Shown here in pieces: positions 53,888 to 62,435 of a DNA stretch of 64,000 nt. Both the position numbers and the translations under genes were made by a program. The notes under the pieces are model-generated. The model ran no database searches, was not told where the DNA came from, and saw nothing but the letters and a program-made list of their open reading frames with translations. Position 1 is the stretch's first letter. Every line of letters begins with the position of its first letter. Source of the DNA: Pseudalkalibacillus sp045920555 (GTDB taxonomy: Bacteria > Bacillota > Bacilli > Bacillales > Fictibacillaceae); contig NZ_CP174509.1 in NCBI RefSeq assembly GCF_045920555.1, forward strand, positions 5,146,001 through 5,210,000, read 5' to 3'.

Positions 53888-54709
53888 TTACTTAATCCCA
53901 GTGTTACTTACGTCTTCTACGATATATCGCTGGGCAAAGAAGAAGATTAACAACGGTAATAGGCTAATTAAAAACGTTACGGCCATAATACCTTCCATAT
54001 CCACTCCATACATCCCCTTAAACTGAGCTAGTCCGAGCGTTAACGTATATTTACTTTGATCATTTAAGAACACGAGTGGTCCTAAGTAATCATTCCAGCA
54101 GTTCAAAATGTTAAAAACAGCTACAAGAATTAATACTGGTTTCATTAACGGTAGACAAATTTTATAATAAATTTGAAAAGCGTTTGCCCCATCCATACGA
54201 GCTGCTTCATCTAACTCTTTTGGAATGGACATAATAAACTGTCTCATGAGAAAAATAAAAAACGGTGCTCCGAACCAGGAAGGGATAATTAATGGCTTTA
54301 ACGTATTAATCCAGCCTAAGAAGTTAAACTCCATATATAATGGAACCATGGTTACTTCCCATGGAATCATCATCGTCGACAAAACGATGATAAATAGCAG
54401 ATCACGTCCTTTAAAAGAAAAACGAGCAAATCCATATGCAACTAAAGAAGATGAAATAAGCTGGCCAATAGTAGAAAATATGGTAACCAACAATGAATTT
54501 TTCAAAAACGTATTAAATGGCTGGCTCGTCCATGCTTCTTGAAAATTACTAAAATGAAACTCAGATGGAATCCACTTTGGCGGGAACAAATATAACTCTT
54601 CAGGTGATTTTAACGCTGTCGTAATCATCCAAAAGAACGGCATTAAAAAGAGAATAGAAAAGAAAATTAACAACATATAGATGATAGACTTATTAGAAAT
54701 TTTTCTCAT
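53888..54709 (-). CDS. sugar ABC transporter permease (MalG type)
   Basis: A 273-residue membrane protein of the CUT1 class, with six helices and the EAA loop in IPKELDEAARMDGANAFQIY. N-terminal KSIIYMLLIFFSILFLMPFFWM helix is typical of MalG-like subunits. It forms the pore with the permease encoded 31 bases upstream. No ATPase gene exists in the locus, so a shared MsmX-type ATPase would be needed, as usual for CUT1 importers in Bacillus. The downstream glycosidase suggests an oligosaccharide or glycoside substrate. Confidence 0.92.
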   Translation of the reverse strand: MRKISNKSIIYMLLIFFSILFLMPFFWMITTALKSPEELYLFPPKWIPSEFHFSNFQEAWTSQPFNTFLKNSLLVTIFSTIGQLISSSLVAYGFARFSFKGRDLLFIIVLSTMMIPWEVTMVPLYMEFNFLGWINTLKPLIIPSWFGAPFFIFLMRQFIMSIPKELDEAARMDGANAFQIYYKICLPLMKPVLILVAVFNILNCWNDYLGPLVFLNDQSKYTLTLGLAQFKGMYGVDMEGIMAVTFLISLLPLLIFFFAQRYIVEDVSNTGIK

Positions 54710-54740
54710 TTTATATTCATCCCTCCTTACCTTTGTATTT

Positions 54741-55685
54741 TTATTTCTTTTTCACTTCATTTTCGTAATAAACCCATGCAGAGGATGATTTAAAAACGAG
54801 TAATGTTAACCCTAAAACAATTAAGAACATAAACCAGGCGTTAGCAGAAGAATAGCCCATCTTAAAGTATTTAAATGCATTTTCGTATACATACATTGCG
54901 TAAAAGTAGGTTGATTGAACGGGTCCTCCTCCTGTTAAAACGAGTGCCAAAGTTAACTGTTGAAAGGCCGAAATAATCGTTATGGTTAAATTAAATAGAA
55001 TCGTTGGTGTTAATAAGGGAAGTGTAATTTTAAAGAATTGATAGACTTTCCCCGCTCCGTCGATGGAAGCAGCCTCATACAAGTTTTGAGGAATATTCTT
55101 CAGCCCCGCTAAAAAGATGAGCATTAATGTTCCTTGCCCCCATAAGCTTGCAATCACCATCGCAACTAATGCCCAGTTCGGATCATTTAACCAATCAGGA
55201 CCATTAATCCCAAAAATGGATAAGAAATAGTTTAATATGCCATATTCTCCGTTATATACCCACGCCCAAATTATCGCTAAGGCTACACCTGAAATTACAC
55301 TTGGGAGATAAAAAAATGTTCGAAAGAATGAGTAGCCACGAACTTTCTGATTGAGCAGCATTGCTAATAATAAAGCGATAATCATATTTAACGGGACAAA
55401 TAATGCAGCAAATCTTACTGTGACCCATAAGGATTTCCAAAATAACGGATCATTAGTAAACATCATGATATAGTTGTCGAGTCCAACAAATTTCACGTCA
55501 CCGACTATCGGCCAATCAAAAAAACTGATTATAAGAGAGAATACAAGCGGCCCGAATGTAAAGGCGATAAAACCAATGATCCAAGGTGAAATAAAAAGAA
55601 AGGGGATGAAATCTCCCCATTTCACCTTTTGTTTCATTGTAATGATTGATTTTGTTTGACTCGCTGCCGTCGTTACTTGTTTCAA
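54741..55685 (-). CDS. sugar ABC transporter permease (MalF type)
   Basis: A 314-residue CUT1 permease with six helices and the EAA motif NLYEAASIDGAGKVYQFFKI. The start is TTG 55683-55685, because a GGGGGG stretch lies 7 nt upstream; an internal ATG at 55637 has no ribosome binding site. The binding-protein gene ends 12 bases upstream, so they are co-translated. Partner of the MalG-type permease downstream. Confidence 0.92.
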   Translation of the reverse strand: MKQVTTAASQTKSIITMKQKVKWGDFIPFLFISPWIIGFIAFTFGPLVFSLIISFFDWPIVGDVKFVGLDNYIMMFTNDPLFWKSLWVTVRFAALFVPLNMIIALLLAMLLNQKVRGYSFFRTFFYLPSVISGVALAIIWAWVYNGEYGILNYFLSIFGINGPDWLNDPNWALVAMVIASLWGQGTLMLIFLAGLKNIPQNLYEAASIDGAGKVYQFFKITLPLLTPTILFNLTITIISAFQQLTLALVLTGGGPVQSTYFYAMYVYENAFKYFKMGYSSANAWFMFLIVLGLTLLVFKSSSAWVYYENEVKKK

Positions 55686-55697
55686 TCTGTATCCCCC

Positions 55698-56987
55698 CTA
55701 TCTCTCCTTCACATATTTTTCGGAGTCTTTAGCTACCTTGTTTAAAAGCTCTTCTGCATCTTCTCCGAGCATGATGGCATTAATAGCTGAGGATAAATTT
55801 CTATTTATCTCGTCCCAATTTGAATTTAAAAGAAAGGCTGGTGTATTTGTTGAACGTTCCAGCATTGTATAAAATGGTTTAATGAGTGGATCTTCAACAA
55901 TTTTCATTTCGTTTACGACACTAATACGAACGGGTAAATCACTTGTTCTCATTTTAATTGCTTCAGGAGAGGAATAATATTTAACAAATTCCCATGCAAG
56001 CTCTTTGTTTTTAGAATCTTTTGCAATGGAAATTGCAGACGATGCGACTAAACCTTTTACCGGTTTACCTGAAAAAGATGGAATTTCAACTGTCCCTACA
56101 TCAATTTTTGCTTCTTTAAAGCCCTCTAATGGCCAAATTCCGCTTTCCCACATCGCGATTTTGCCTGCTTTAAATATATCGTCCCCGCTTTGCTGATTTT
56201 TCCCGCCAACTAAAACAGCCACTTTCTCATCTAACATGTCTCTGAAATGCTGAATGACTTGTACCGTTTCATTGCTATTCATATAGCCATAAATTTTTGT
56301 TCCATCATCACTGATGAAACTGCCTCCATTGCTCCATACGAAACCTTGCAAATCATACGTGTCTGGTTCAGGTCGAATACCAAATCCGTATTGTTTTTTT
56401 GATGGATTTGTTAATTTTTGTGCAATTTGTTTAAAATCGTTCCATGTCCATCCATCTTCTGGATAAGGAATATTCGCCTCATCAAACAACTTCTTATTGT
56501 AGTAAATCACCCTTGTTGTAAATCCTGCTGGCATACCGTACAACTTTCCTTCAATATTTGAGTAATTAAATAAGCCTTGGTAGAAGTCGTCCATATTGAT
56601 GTCTCCATCTTTCTTCACATATTCATCTAACGGCTCTAGCGATTCATAATAAGCTGGAAAATTCCACATATACATGACATCAGGTGGATTTTTTGCCCCA
56701 AAAGAAGCGGCGAGCTTCTGATCAAAACCATCACCATACGCTTCTACTTGAACTTTCACTCCTGGATTTTTTTCTTCGAACCTTTTAGCAATATTTTGTT
56801 GAATCTTTAATGATTCACCAGAATCCCATGTTGCAAAACGAAGAACCTTTTCTCCATTACTACCGGCCGCTTTATCGCCGCCAGATGAGGATGAACTGCT
56901 TCCACTTGTTGAACTAGCGCTGCATCCAGCTAATACAAGTGCACTTAATAAAGTAAGTACAATAAACAATTGAGCCAATCTCTTCAT
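55698..56987 (-). CDS. sugar ABC transporter substrate-binding lipoprotein
   Basis: A 429-residue extracytoplasmic solute-binding protein family 1. Lipoprotein signal: KRLAQLFIVLTLLSALVLAG with the lipobox cysteine, then a serine-rich linker. The FATWDSGESL and RFEEKNPGVKVQV strands and PPDVMYMWNFPAYYESLEPL are typical of MalE-like proteins for oligosaccharides. It captures the substrate at the outer face of the membrane and delivers it to the two permeases. First of the transport genes, 86 bases after the response regulator gene, separated by a terminator hairpin, so it may have a promoter controlled by that regulator. Confidence 0.93.
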   Translation of the reverse strand: MKRLAQLFIVLTLLSALVLAGCSASSTSGSSSSSSGGDKAAGSNGEKVLRFATWDSGESLKIQQNIAKRFEEKNPGVKVQVEAYGDGFDQKLAASFGAKNPPDVMYMWNFPAYYESLEPLDEYVKKDGDINMDDFYQGLFNYSNIEGKLYGMPAGFTTRVIYYNKKLFDEANIPYPEDGWTWNDFKQIAQKLTNPSKKQYGFGIRPEPDTYDLQGFVWSNGGSFISDDGTKIYGYMNSNETVQVIQHFRDMLDEKVAVLVGGKNQQSGDDIFKAGKIAMWESGIWPLEGFKEAKIDVGTVEIPSFSGKPVKGLVASSAISIAKDSKNKELAWEFVKYYSSPEAIKMRTSDLPVRISVVNEMKIVEDPLIKPFYTMLERSTNTPAFLLNSNWDEINRNLSSAINAIMLGEDAEELLNKVAKDSEKYVKER

Positions 56988-57026
56988 TACATATCCCCCT
57001 TGTTTTTTTAATTTTCCAAAAATATT

Positions 57027-57062
57027 AAACCGCTTTCATTTTAACGTTAATGAAGGCGGTTT
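57027..57062 (-). terminator. terminator between response regulator and binding protein genes
   Basis: AAACCGCTTTCATT pairs with AATGAAGGCGGTTT (one mismatch). On the minus strand it is followed by AATATTTTT. It may attenuate read-through into the transport genes. Confidence 0.75.
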
Positions 57063-57073
57063 AACACTTACAG

Positions 57074-58294
57074 TTATTCGGTTTTTAGTGGCAAATCGTT
57101 TGATAAATCATTTAAGTGGAAATCTGTTTGGTTTGAGGTAGATAAATGTTTTGCGCGAAATTGGGATGGGGATAACCCCGATAGCTTTTTAAACCATTTG
57201 CTAAAATATTTACTGTCCATGATCCCGATATGTTCTGACACTTCTTGTATAGGTAATGTCGTCTCAACTAAAATTTGTGTGGCTAGCTCGAATTTTTTAC
57301 GATCGATAAACGCTTGAAAGCTTTCGCCAACTACTTTTTTAAATAATGTGCTAAAATGACTTCTGCTTACTCCTACTTTTTCTGCAACTTCAGAAACGAG
57401 AAATGGTTTATCCAATTGACTTAAAATTAATTGTACTGCTAGTATTATCGTTTTAGGCCAATCTTCAGTCGATATTTGATGCTTTCGTTCAAAATCCGCG
57501 AAATGTTTCATTCCTTTTACGGTTTCCACCCACTTTTCCTTACCAAAAATAACATCTGATTTCATCCACTTAAAGGATTCATCCTTACTCTTTATATCCA
57601 CTAGTAGCTTATCTATAATACTTTCCTTAATTCCACTTACAAATAAGAAATATTGCCCCTCTCCACATGAAATCATTTCATAAGTTGTTTTCGATTCGTT
57701 GGCTTTAACTTTATCTTGCAGAAGAACGGAAAGATTAGAGTTACTTTGAATAAAAAAGGCGAAAAACGGCTCATTCATCCAACTCCATTCCGCATCAAAA
57801 CGTTTTTGCAATTCCTTTTCAAATTGACTATTAAAACCACATAACCACTGAAAAAAGCATTTCGTGAAGGATGATGCGTTATGAGATAATTTCAGCCCAC
57901 TTAATCTCTCCTTTAAAATTTCTTCTCGAAATCCCTTCAAGTAATCTTCTAGCTCTTGTTCATCAAAAGCTGTTTTTAATATATAGCCAGAAGCCCCTAA
58001 ACGAATTCCTTCTTGGGCATATTCAAAATCACGATGACAACTTAACAACAAAATTTTCGTTGTTGGTTTATGACTTTTTACTTTTTTAGCAAAGGTAATT
58101 CCATTGATAACAGGCATAACAATGTCTGTAATGATAATATCTGGAGAGTATCGTAAATATTCACTCCATCCCTTTTCGCCATTCGGTACATCTGCTACCA
58201 CAATCATATTGTGTTTCTCCCAATCTACCGCACTTATTAATCCTTTCCGTACAATCAATTCATCATCAGCAATTAACACTTTAATTGGTTTCAT
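57074..58294 (-). CDS. response regulator, AraC-type (YesN-like)
   Basis: A 406-residue regulator: receiver domain (1-120) with the acidic pocket (LIADDE), phospho-acceptor aspartate in DIIITDIVMPVI, lysine in ILKTAF, a variable central part, and two AraC-type helix-turn-helix motifs at the C-terminus (VSEVAEKVGVSRSHFSTLFK, VSEHIGIMDSKYFSKWFKKL). ATG 58292-58294 with AAAGGAG is preferred to the GTG one codon upstream. The start overlaps the end of the histidine kinase gene. It should activate the ABC-glycosidase operon when the kinase senses substrate, as YesMN-type systems do for cell-wall or plant oligosaccharides. Confidence 0.92.
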   Translation of the reverse strand: MKPIKVLIADDELIVRKGLISAVDWEKHNMIVVADVPNGEKGWSEYLRYSPDIIITDIVMPVINGITFAKKVKSHKPTTKILLLSCHRDFEYAQEGIRLGASGYILKTAFDEQELEDYLKGFREEILKERLSGLKLSHNASSFTKCFFQWLCGFNSQFEKELQKRFDAEWSWMNEPFFAFFIQSNSNLSVLLQDKVKANESKTTYEMISCGEGQYFLFVSGIKESIIDKLLVDIKSKDESFKWMKSDVIFGKEKWVETVKGMKHFADFERKHQISTEDWPKTIILAVQLILSQLDKPFLVSEVAEKVGVSRSHFSTLFKKVVGESFQAFIDRKKFELATQILVETTLPIQEVSEHIGIMDSKYFSKWFKKLSGLSPSQFRAKHLSTSNQTDFHLNDLSNDLPLKTE

Positions 58295-59993
58295 CACTTA
58301 CTCCTTTCTTCGGCCAACGAATGTGAATTTCTGTTCCTTTCGAAACCACAGACTTGAATGAAAGACCATATTCTTGACCAAAATGAAGCTTAAATTTTTG
58401 ATCAATGTTATATAAGCCGATACCGCCTTTCTTATTGGATGAAGGTGGCGCTTGACAAAGAGTACGCAATTTCTCAAGTGGAATGCCACGTCCATTATCA
58501 ACCAGTTGAAGACAAACATGTTTACCATGCTCAAAAACTTTCAACTTAATGTCACCTATTCCGTCTTCAAACGCATGAAAGAAAACGTTTTCAAAAAGAG
58601 GCTGTAAAGACATCCTCGGCATTAAGTACTCTTCTATTCCTGCTTCAATCTCTTTTTCATAAGTAAAATGATTTCCAAAACGAATTCTTTGAACGTACAA
58701 GTAGTGATCAATGACGGTCAATTCATCTTTTAGCGGGACTAATTCATTGGAGAAGTTCAAATTGTCTTCAAGTACTTGCACTAAATGATAGATCATCTCT
58801 GCCACTTCACCAGCTCCTTGAAGCTTTGCTTTCCATTGAACAGAATTTAAGGTATTAAGCAAAAGATGGGGATTAATTTGATAATGTATAGCCTTTAACT
58901 CAGCATCTTTTTTCATTTGTTCCTTTTTGTAAATCTCTTGAATGAGCTGACGAATTTTGATGACCATTTTATTAAAATTTGAGGCTAAACTCCCTACTTC
59001 ATCATGAGAGGTGACCGCAATTTGTGTATTGAAATCACCGGCACTTACCTTTTTGATCGCTTTATCTAGTTGTAGAATGTTTGAAGTAAATTTCCTAGAA
59101 AGGAGAAATGCGAGCAACAAAGCTAACCCAAATGATACGACGATTCCAATTAATGTGATAAAAAGGATCACTTCTGAAGATTTGTAAAATTCCTTTTCAG
59201 GAATCCGTACTTCCACATTCCAACCATTCGATTCGATCGACCTTTTCCAAATGATATCATTAGATTTCGATTGATCATTAGGATTTGATGAATAAAGAAC
59301 ATTCTTTTGTTTATCCATTATCGTTATATGTGAGTGTAAATCGGTCTCTAATTGATGGATAAATTGAAATAATTCCGTAGCATCAGTTTCTACCAATATC
59401 CAACTTTCATCCAACACACCATACGATATATTAGATGGCATAAGAAGACCAATGACTTTACTCTCATCATCTCTATAGTAATGGTTCGGAATATATATTC
59501 CCGTCCAAGATTCTTTGTCCATTTTTTCTGTATGTTCTTTCCAAAACCATTCTCTATTTAATTGTTGACTATTTAAAAATGTGTTTCCATAGTAGTAGCG
59601 ATTTTTTGTAATTAAAAATATCCCTTTCGTTTGCGTTGTTTTGTGAGCTTCTAAAAATCGTTCAAAGTTCTTTTGGGCAATAAAATCAGAATAGGAAGTC
59701 GGTTGCTCTTTTTTTAAAACAATTAACGTAGGGTCTGATAAATAATTTTGTATATTACTTGCAATGAGATGCATATGATCGATCGTCGTTTCTACCTCAT
59801 GTTGCAATTGAGAAACCGCAAATTCTCCATAATCACCAAATTGGGTGTTTACTAGTTTCGATGATTGGTCATATGAAATCAAGCCTAAAAGAACGATAGG
59901 GATAAGGGCTACGAAAATAAAAAGGAGAAGTAGTTTAAGTTGTATTTTTGTCTGAATACTATGTAAATACATAATGATCTTTCTTTTTTTCAT
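58281..59993 (-). CDS. sensor histidine kinase (YesM-like)
   Basis: A 570-residue membrane kinase: N-terminal TM (about 12-35), extracellular sensing domain (about 36-275), second TM (about 280-300), HAMP (DKAIKKVSAGDFNTQI), His_kinase domain with histidine in AIHYQINPHLLLNTLNS, and ATPase domain (LQLVDNGRGIPL, KGGIGLYNIDQKF). GGGGG lies before the ATG. Its gene is the first of the locus. The element at 60017-60195 ends 23 bases upstream, so the original promoter may have been displaced or replaced. Confidence 0.92.
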   Translation of the reverse strand: MKKRKIIMYLHSIQTKIQLKLLLLFIFVALIPIVLLGLISYDQSSKLVNTQFGDYGEFAVSQLQHEVETTIDHMHLIASNIQNYLSDPTLIVLKKEQPTSYSDFIAQKNFERFLEAHKTTQTKGIFLITKNRYYYGNTFLNSQQLNREWFWKEHTEKMDKESWTGIYIPNHYYRDDESKVIGLLMPSNISYGVLDESWILVETDATELFQFIHQLETDLHSHITIMDKQKNVLYSSNPNDQSKSNDIIWKRSIESNGWNVEVRIPEKEFYKSSEVILFITLIGIVVSFGLALLLAFLLSRKFTSNILQLDKAIKKVSAGDFNTQIAVTSHDEVGSLASNFNKMVIKIRQLIQEIYKKEQMKKDAELKAIHYQINPHLLLNTLNSVQWKAKLQGAGEVAEMIYHLVQVLEDNLNFSNELVPLKDELTVIDHYLYVQRIRFGNHFTYEKEIEAGIEEYLMPRMSLQPLFENVFFHAFEDGIGDIKLKVFEHGKHVCLQLVDNGRGIPLEKLRTLCQAPPSSNKKGGIGLYNIDQKFKLHFGQEYGLSFKSVVSKGTEIHIRWPKKGVSDETN

Positions 59994-60016
59994 GACTACC
60001 CCCTTGTAATAAAAAA

Positions 60017-60195
60017 GTGAAACTTCATTCAGTGGGGGTTATTCATCCCCTATTGAATGTTAGTCCCTACCGGAATAACCTAAAGACTCTTGTGAACTAC
60101 AAGAATGTAGGTTACGCAGACGTTGCCACAGAACGTGGCGCTTTTAGTCTACGTTCTTTATTTCCGGACCTTTACGGGCAGTTGTCCCCCACCTA
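60017..60195 (-). ncRNA. orphan structured RNA-like element, IS605 right-end type
   Basis: On the minus strand this folds into successive stems: GCCAC/GTGGC nested in ACGTAGAC/GTCTGCGT, then CTACA/TGTAG, and a terminal stem CATTCA/TGAATG enclosing GGGG/CCCC. It ends in GTTTCAC, similar to the ATTCAC end of the TnpB-associated RNA at 29874. No tnpB gene is attached. It looks like the right end of a lost IS200/IS605-type element or a stand-alone guide RNA. Flanking DNA that would act as guide is the leader of the sensor kinase gene. Confidence 0.5.
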
Positions 60196-60437
60196 TCTTC
60201 TTCGCTTTATTACAAAATCTTGAGGTTGGTCTTACTACCTGTTAAGAGTGAGATAAATGGTTCTTGTGATATATGTATATGACAAAATGTTTTAAACTCC
60301 TCTATCACTAGTTTCATAACGGGTAAAAAAATTGTGATTCAGATTTATTTCCTTTGGAATTGCGGTTGGAGCTAGATTTTTCACACAAGAATTAAAAGCT
60401 TAACTAAAAGTCCCTTCTGAAATCTAAATAAAGAAGA

Positions 60438-60457
60438 CTTGTAGACTTGTCTACAAG
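60438..60457. promoter_or_regulatory. 8-bp inverted repeat CTTGTAGA-CTTG-TCTACAAG
   Basis: Perfect arms with a 4-base centre and no T-run. Either a small operator or a structural remnant; no gene adjoins it closely. Confidence 0.3.
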
Positions 60458-60711
60458 CTGACACGTTTACTATATTTAACCGACACTGACTGGCTGAATA
60501 AAGCAGAACAATTTAGCACCCTTTTCCAATCGGATAACTAGGATTGACTTTTTTATCCTCACTGGTTAAGATAAAAAACAATCATAATATCAAGAGACAC
60601 TAATGGGATCAAGCCATATGATTCCGGAACAATCCATTAATAAAGATGAAAATTCCAGCAAAATTGAACTCCGCTTTCGTAGATAAGGTCGAACGGTCAT
60701 TTTGCCCGAAG

Positions 60712-60733
60712 CCTTCCGAAACGGGAAGGTTTT
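60712..60733 (+). terminator. short terminator hairpin
   Basis: CCTTCC (60712-60717) pairs with GGAAGG (60724-60729), followed by TTTT. It lies upstream of yezD, so it either ends an unseen transcript or attenuates yezD. Confidence 0.55.
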
Positions 60734-60794
60734 AAAAATAATGATTTTTTTCTTCAAGTTCTTTAGGGTTATCACTTTTTAAGGAGGGGTAGAG

Positions 60795-60938
60795 GTGGGG
60801 AATAATTATCAGTTTGAAGATATTACATTAAAAATCAAAGAAATGTTAACCTCAATGCAATACAGATCAATCACACTGATAATTCAAGATGGAAAAGTAA
60901 TACAACTAGAAAAAAATGAAAAAGTAAGAATTAAATAA
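60795..60938 (+). CDS. yezD: YezD family small protein
   Basis: A 47-residue protein, from GTG 60795 with AAGGAGG 7 nt upstream. It matches the YezD (DUF2292) pattern: a polar N-terminus, an amphipathic helix IKEMLTSMQYRSITLIIQ, then DGKVIQLEKNEKVRIK. YezD family members are short cytosolic proteins of unknown activity that often lie with sulfur-assimilation genes; no such gene is next to it here. Downstream I see no terminator and no second gene for about 240 bases. Confidence 0.8.
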   Translation: MGNNYQFEDITLKIKEMLTSMQYRSITLIIQDGKVIQLEKNEKVRIK

Positions 60939-61179
60939 TCTCTGCCGACAAGAAAAAACCCGAGGCGGTATAAATAAATTCTATATTTTCCTACTGTTGT
61001 TTAAGAGTTTTACAGAACCAACTAAGTCTCATTGTGGAAATAATTTGTCAATAAGCCTTGAAGGAATTAATATAATGATTGTTAGGTTATTATTTTGAAA
61101 AAACCGTAGAAAAACCATAAGAGGTTTCAAAACGAATCAAGTTGATTTTTTTGCACCTTTTTTCGAAACTTCGCGATAA

Positions 61180-61443
61180 AAAACATCCCCGAGACCGTAC
61201 CTCAGTGAAGAACAAAACGAAGAAATCGAAAGGCAAATTATATACAGCCTTCAAAACAACACCTTTGTAAATATCACGATATGGAAAGAAGGGTTCTTTA
61301 CATCGATGATAGGGAAGGTTAAAAAAATCGATCCTATCCAAAAAACAATCCGTATTCAGGGCGAAAACGATCCGATCAGTACGGTTCTGTTTTTTAATAT
61401 TAGCGAGGTAAAAGACCTGAAAGAGAAGTGGGGGGGAGAGTAG
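61180..61443 (+). pseudogene. YolD-like protein, N-terminally broken
   Basis: An 87-codon open stretch encoding RPYLSEEQNEEIERQIIYSL, then NITIWKEGFFTSMIGKVKKI, DPIQKTIRI and a final ISEVKDL. This is the C-terminal two thirds of a YolD-like protein, a family often found with Y-family DNA polymerases. The frame is closed upstream by TAA 61177-61179, and no start codon with a ribosome binding site exists after it. The preceding bases (61128-61178) resemble the 3' end of the GerAB-like gene. So the 5' end was either interrupted by a nonsense codon or replaced. No polymerase gene is nearby. Confidence 0.6.
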
Positions 61444-61540
61444 ACTCAAGGAAAAATAAAAACTTAAGTTTTCTAAAGCGTTCTTTAGAACAGAAATAAC
61501 TTACCTGATCATTATTGAGTCATGAAGGTGAGGTTAAAAA

Positions 61541-61711
61541 ATGAAGTTCTCAACATACGATTGGAATTCGTTACGTGTCGAATATAACTTTGCCGGAAAA
61601 CCCTATCATCTATCCTTTGTTTGTGTGGTGGAAGTAACACCATGCTTATTCCAAATTCGAAAAGAGGAGAGTTGGGAAGTGTATTATGTTGCACATGCCA
61701 GTGACATGTGA
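61541..61711 (+). CDS. small hypothetical protein
   Basis: A 56-residue frame from ATG 61541, preceded by GAAGGTGAGG. Sequence features: aromatic residues spaced along two strands (YDWNSLRVEYNFAGKPYHLS, then VYYVAHASDM), consistent with a small beta protein. I do not recognise a family. It overlaps the next small ORF by 26 bases, which suggests translational coupling. Its position after a YolD remnant is like small accessory genes in phage-derived or SOS-type operons, but that is only context. Confidence 0.5.
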   Translation: MKFSTYDWNSLRVEYNFAGKPYHLSFVCVVEVTPCLFQIRKEESWEVYYVAHASDM

Positions 61712-61829
61712 ACACTGTGGGACTGTTCACTTGTATACAACATGTGATGTGTTTTCAACCTTGTTAAAAGGAAAGGAACAACCGCTTTTCCAATGGGTAC
61801 GAAAACAACAACAAGGCCGTGGTGAGTAA
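61686..61829 (+). CDS. small Cys-containing hypothetical protein
   Basis: A 47-residue frame (ATG 61686; an alternative ATG is at 61695). It contains CEHCG and one more cysteine (TTCDV), an incomplete zinc-ribbon-like arrangement, then a basic C-terminus FQWVRKQQQGRGE. It overlaps the preceding ORF in another frame. Unknown function; the overlap and the cysteine pair make chance less likely, but evidence is thin. Confidence 0.4.
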   Translation: MLHMPVTCEHCGTVHLYTTCDVFSTLLKGKEQPLFQWVRKQQQGRGE

Positions 61830-61917
61830 TGATGCTCTGGATCGTTTTTTCCTTCATTTGATATATCAACGTGTCCTCTAGGATACCGTTCAGTTCCCAA
61901 CTCACCGCATGCTGTAT

Positions 61918-62118
61918 TCAATTGTCTTTCTCCTGAAGTATACGATAATAATCATATAGCTTAGGTAGAAACAATGCATTGGTGAAGGAAGTCAAAATGA
62001 TGACCCAGGAGAAACTAACGGGAAAAGAGACTCCTGGAAAAAACATCAGTCGAAAACTGAAGTAGAATCCAAAGAACCATGACAGGTTTACATTCAAGTT
62101 CATCCATCGTTCAACCAT
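61918..62118 (-). CDS. small two-helix membrane protein, hypothetical
   Basis: A 66-residue frame on the minus strand with two hydrophobic segments (FFGFYFSFRLMFFPGVSF and WVIILTSFTNALFLP) and a charged end YDYYRILQEKDN. A weak GGTG ribosome binding site precedes the ATG. I do not recognise it; it could be a truncated relative of the CBO0543-type membrane proteins, one of which is encoded at 63133, but that similarity is only in general character. Confidence 0.4.
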   Translation of the reverse strand: MVERWMNLNVNLSWFFGFYFSFRLMFFPGVSFPVSFSWVIILTSFTNALFLPKLYDYYRILQEKDN

Positions 62119-62435
62119 AATTTCACCAACCTAGCAAGGGCAATAACCACTTTATAAGTACAAAATAATAAATGATGACAAACAAAAGTGCGGGTAAATG
62201 GAACAAGCTATCCGATTTTCTCATCTAATCTTTCTTTTTATTTTTTATTATTTGTAAATAGCCAAAAACCATAACTGAATACATAAAAAAAAGCCTGTTA
62301 AACTTTCGGTATAACAGTCGAAGACTATCGTGCACCAAAAACAAAAGAAGTCTATATACGACAAATTCTCCTATATGAAAGGACCATCTTGTGAGAAACT
62401 AATAGTAGGACAACTTATTACGAGGGGGATTTGCA
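62119..62435. other. intergenic region
   Basis: 317 AT-rich bases between divergent small genes. It contains the terminator at 62286-62317 and must contain both promoters; no clear boxes identified. Confidence 0.4.
62286..62317 (-). terminator. minus-strand terminator
   Basis: On the minus strand CTGTTA pairs with TAACAG around an 11-nt loop, followed by GC and a run of eight T. No minus-strand gene ends directly here; the nearest upstream one ends at 63133. Confidence 0.6.

Larger units (their letters stand above)
60196..60794. other. intergenic region upstream of yezD
   Basis: About 600 bases with no credible gene. It holds a hairpin at 60438-60457 and a terminator at 60712-60733. The DNA between 60230 and 60430 shows no structure that I recognise. 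Confidence 0.5.

Noticed and set aside
60590..60775. 61-codon minus-strand frame upstream of yezD
   Set aside because: It contains the terminator hairpin at 60712 and shows no protein-like pattern.
60540..60794. Possible riboswitch or T-box upstream of yezD
   Set aside because: Only one short hairpin is present; I found none of the conserved SAM-riboswitch or T-box sequences.
3143..61179. Reassignment of UAA as a sense codon
   Set aside because: Dozens of long genes here end in TAA at the expected family length, so UAA clearly works as stop.
61090..61449. 119-codon minus-strand frame
   Set aside because: The plus strand encodes a clear YolD-like segment across most of it.
61684..61921. Two minus-strand frames opposite the short Cys-containing ORF
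   Set aside because: The plus-strand ORFs have better ribosome binding sites; the minus frames are low-quality shadows.
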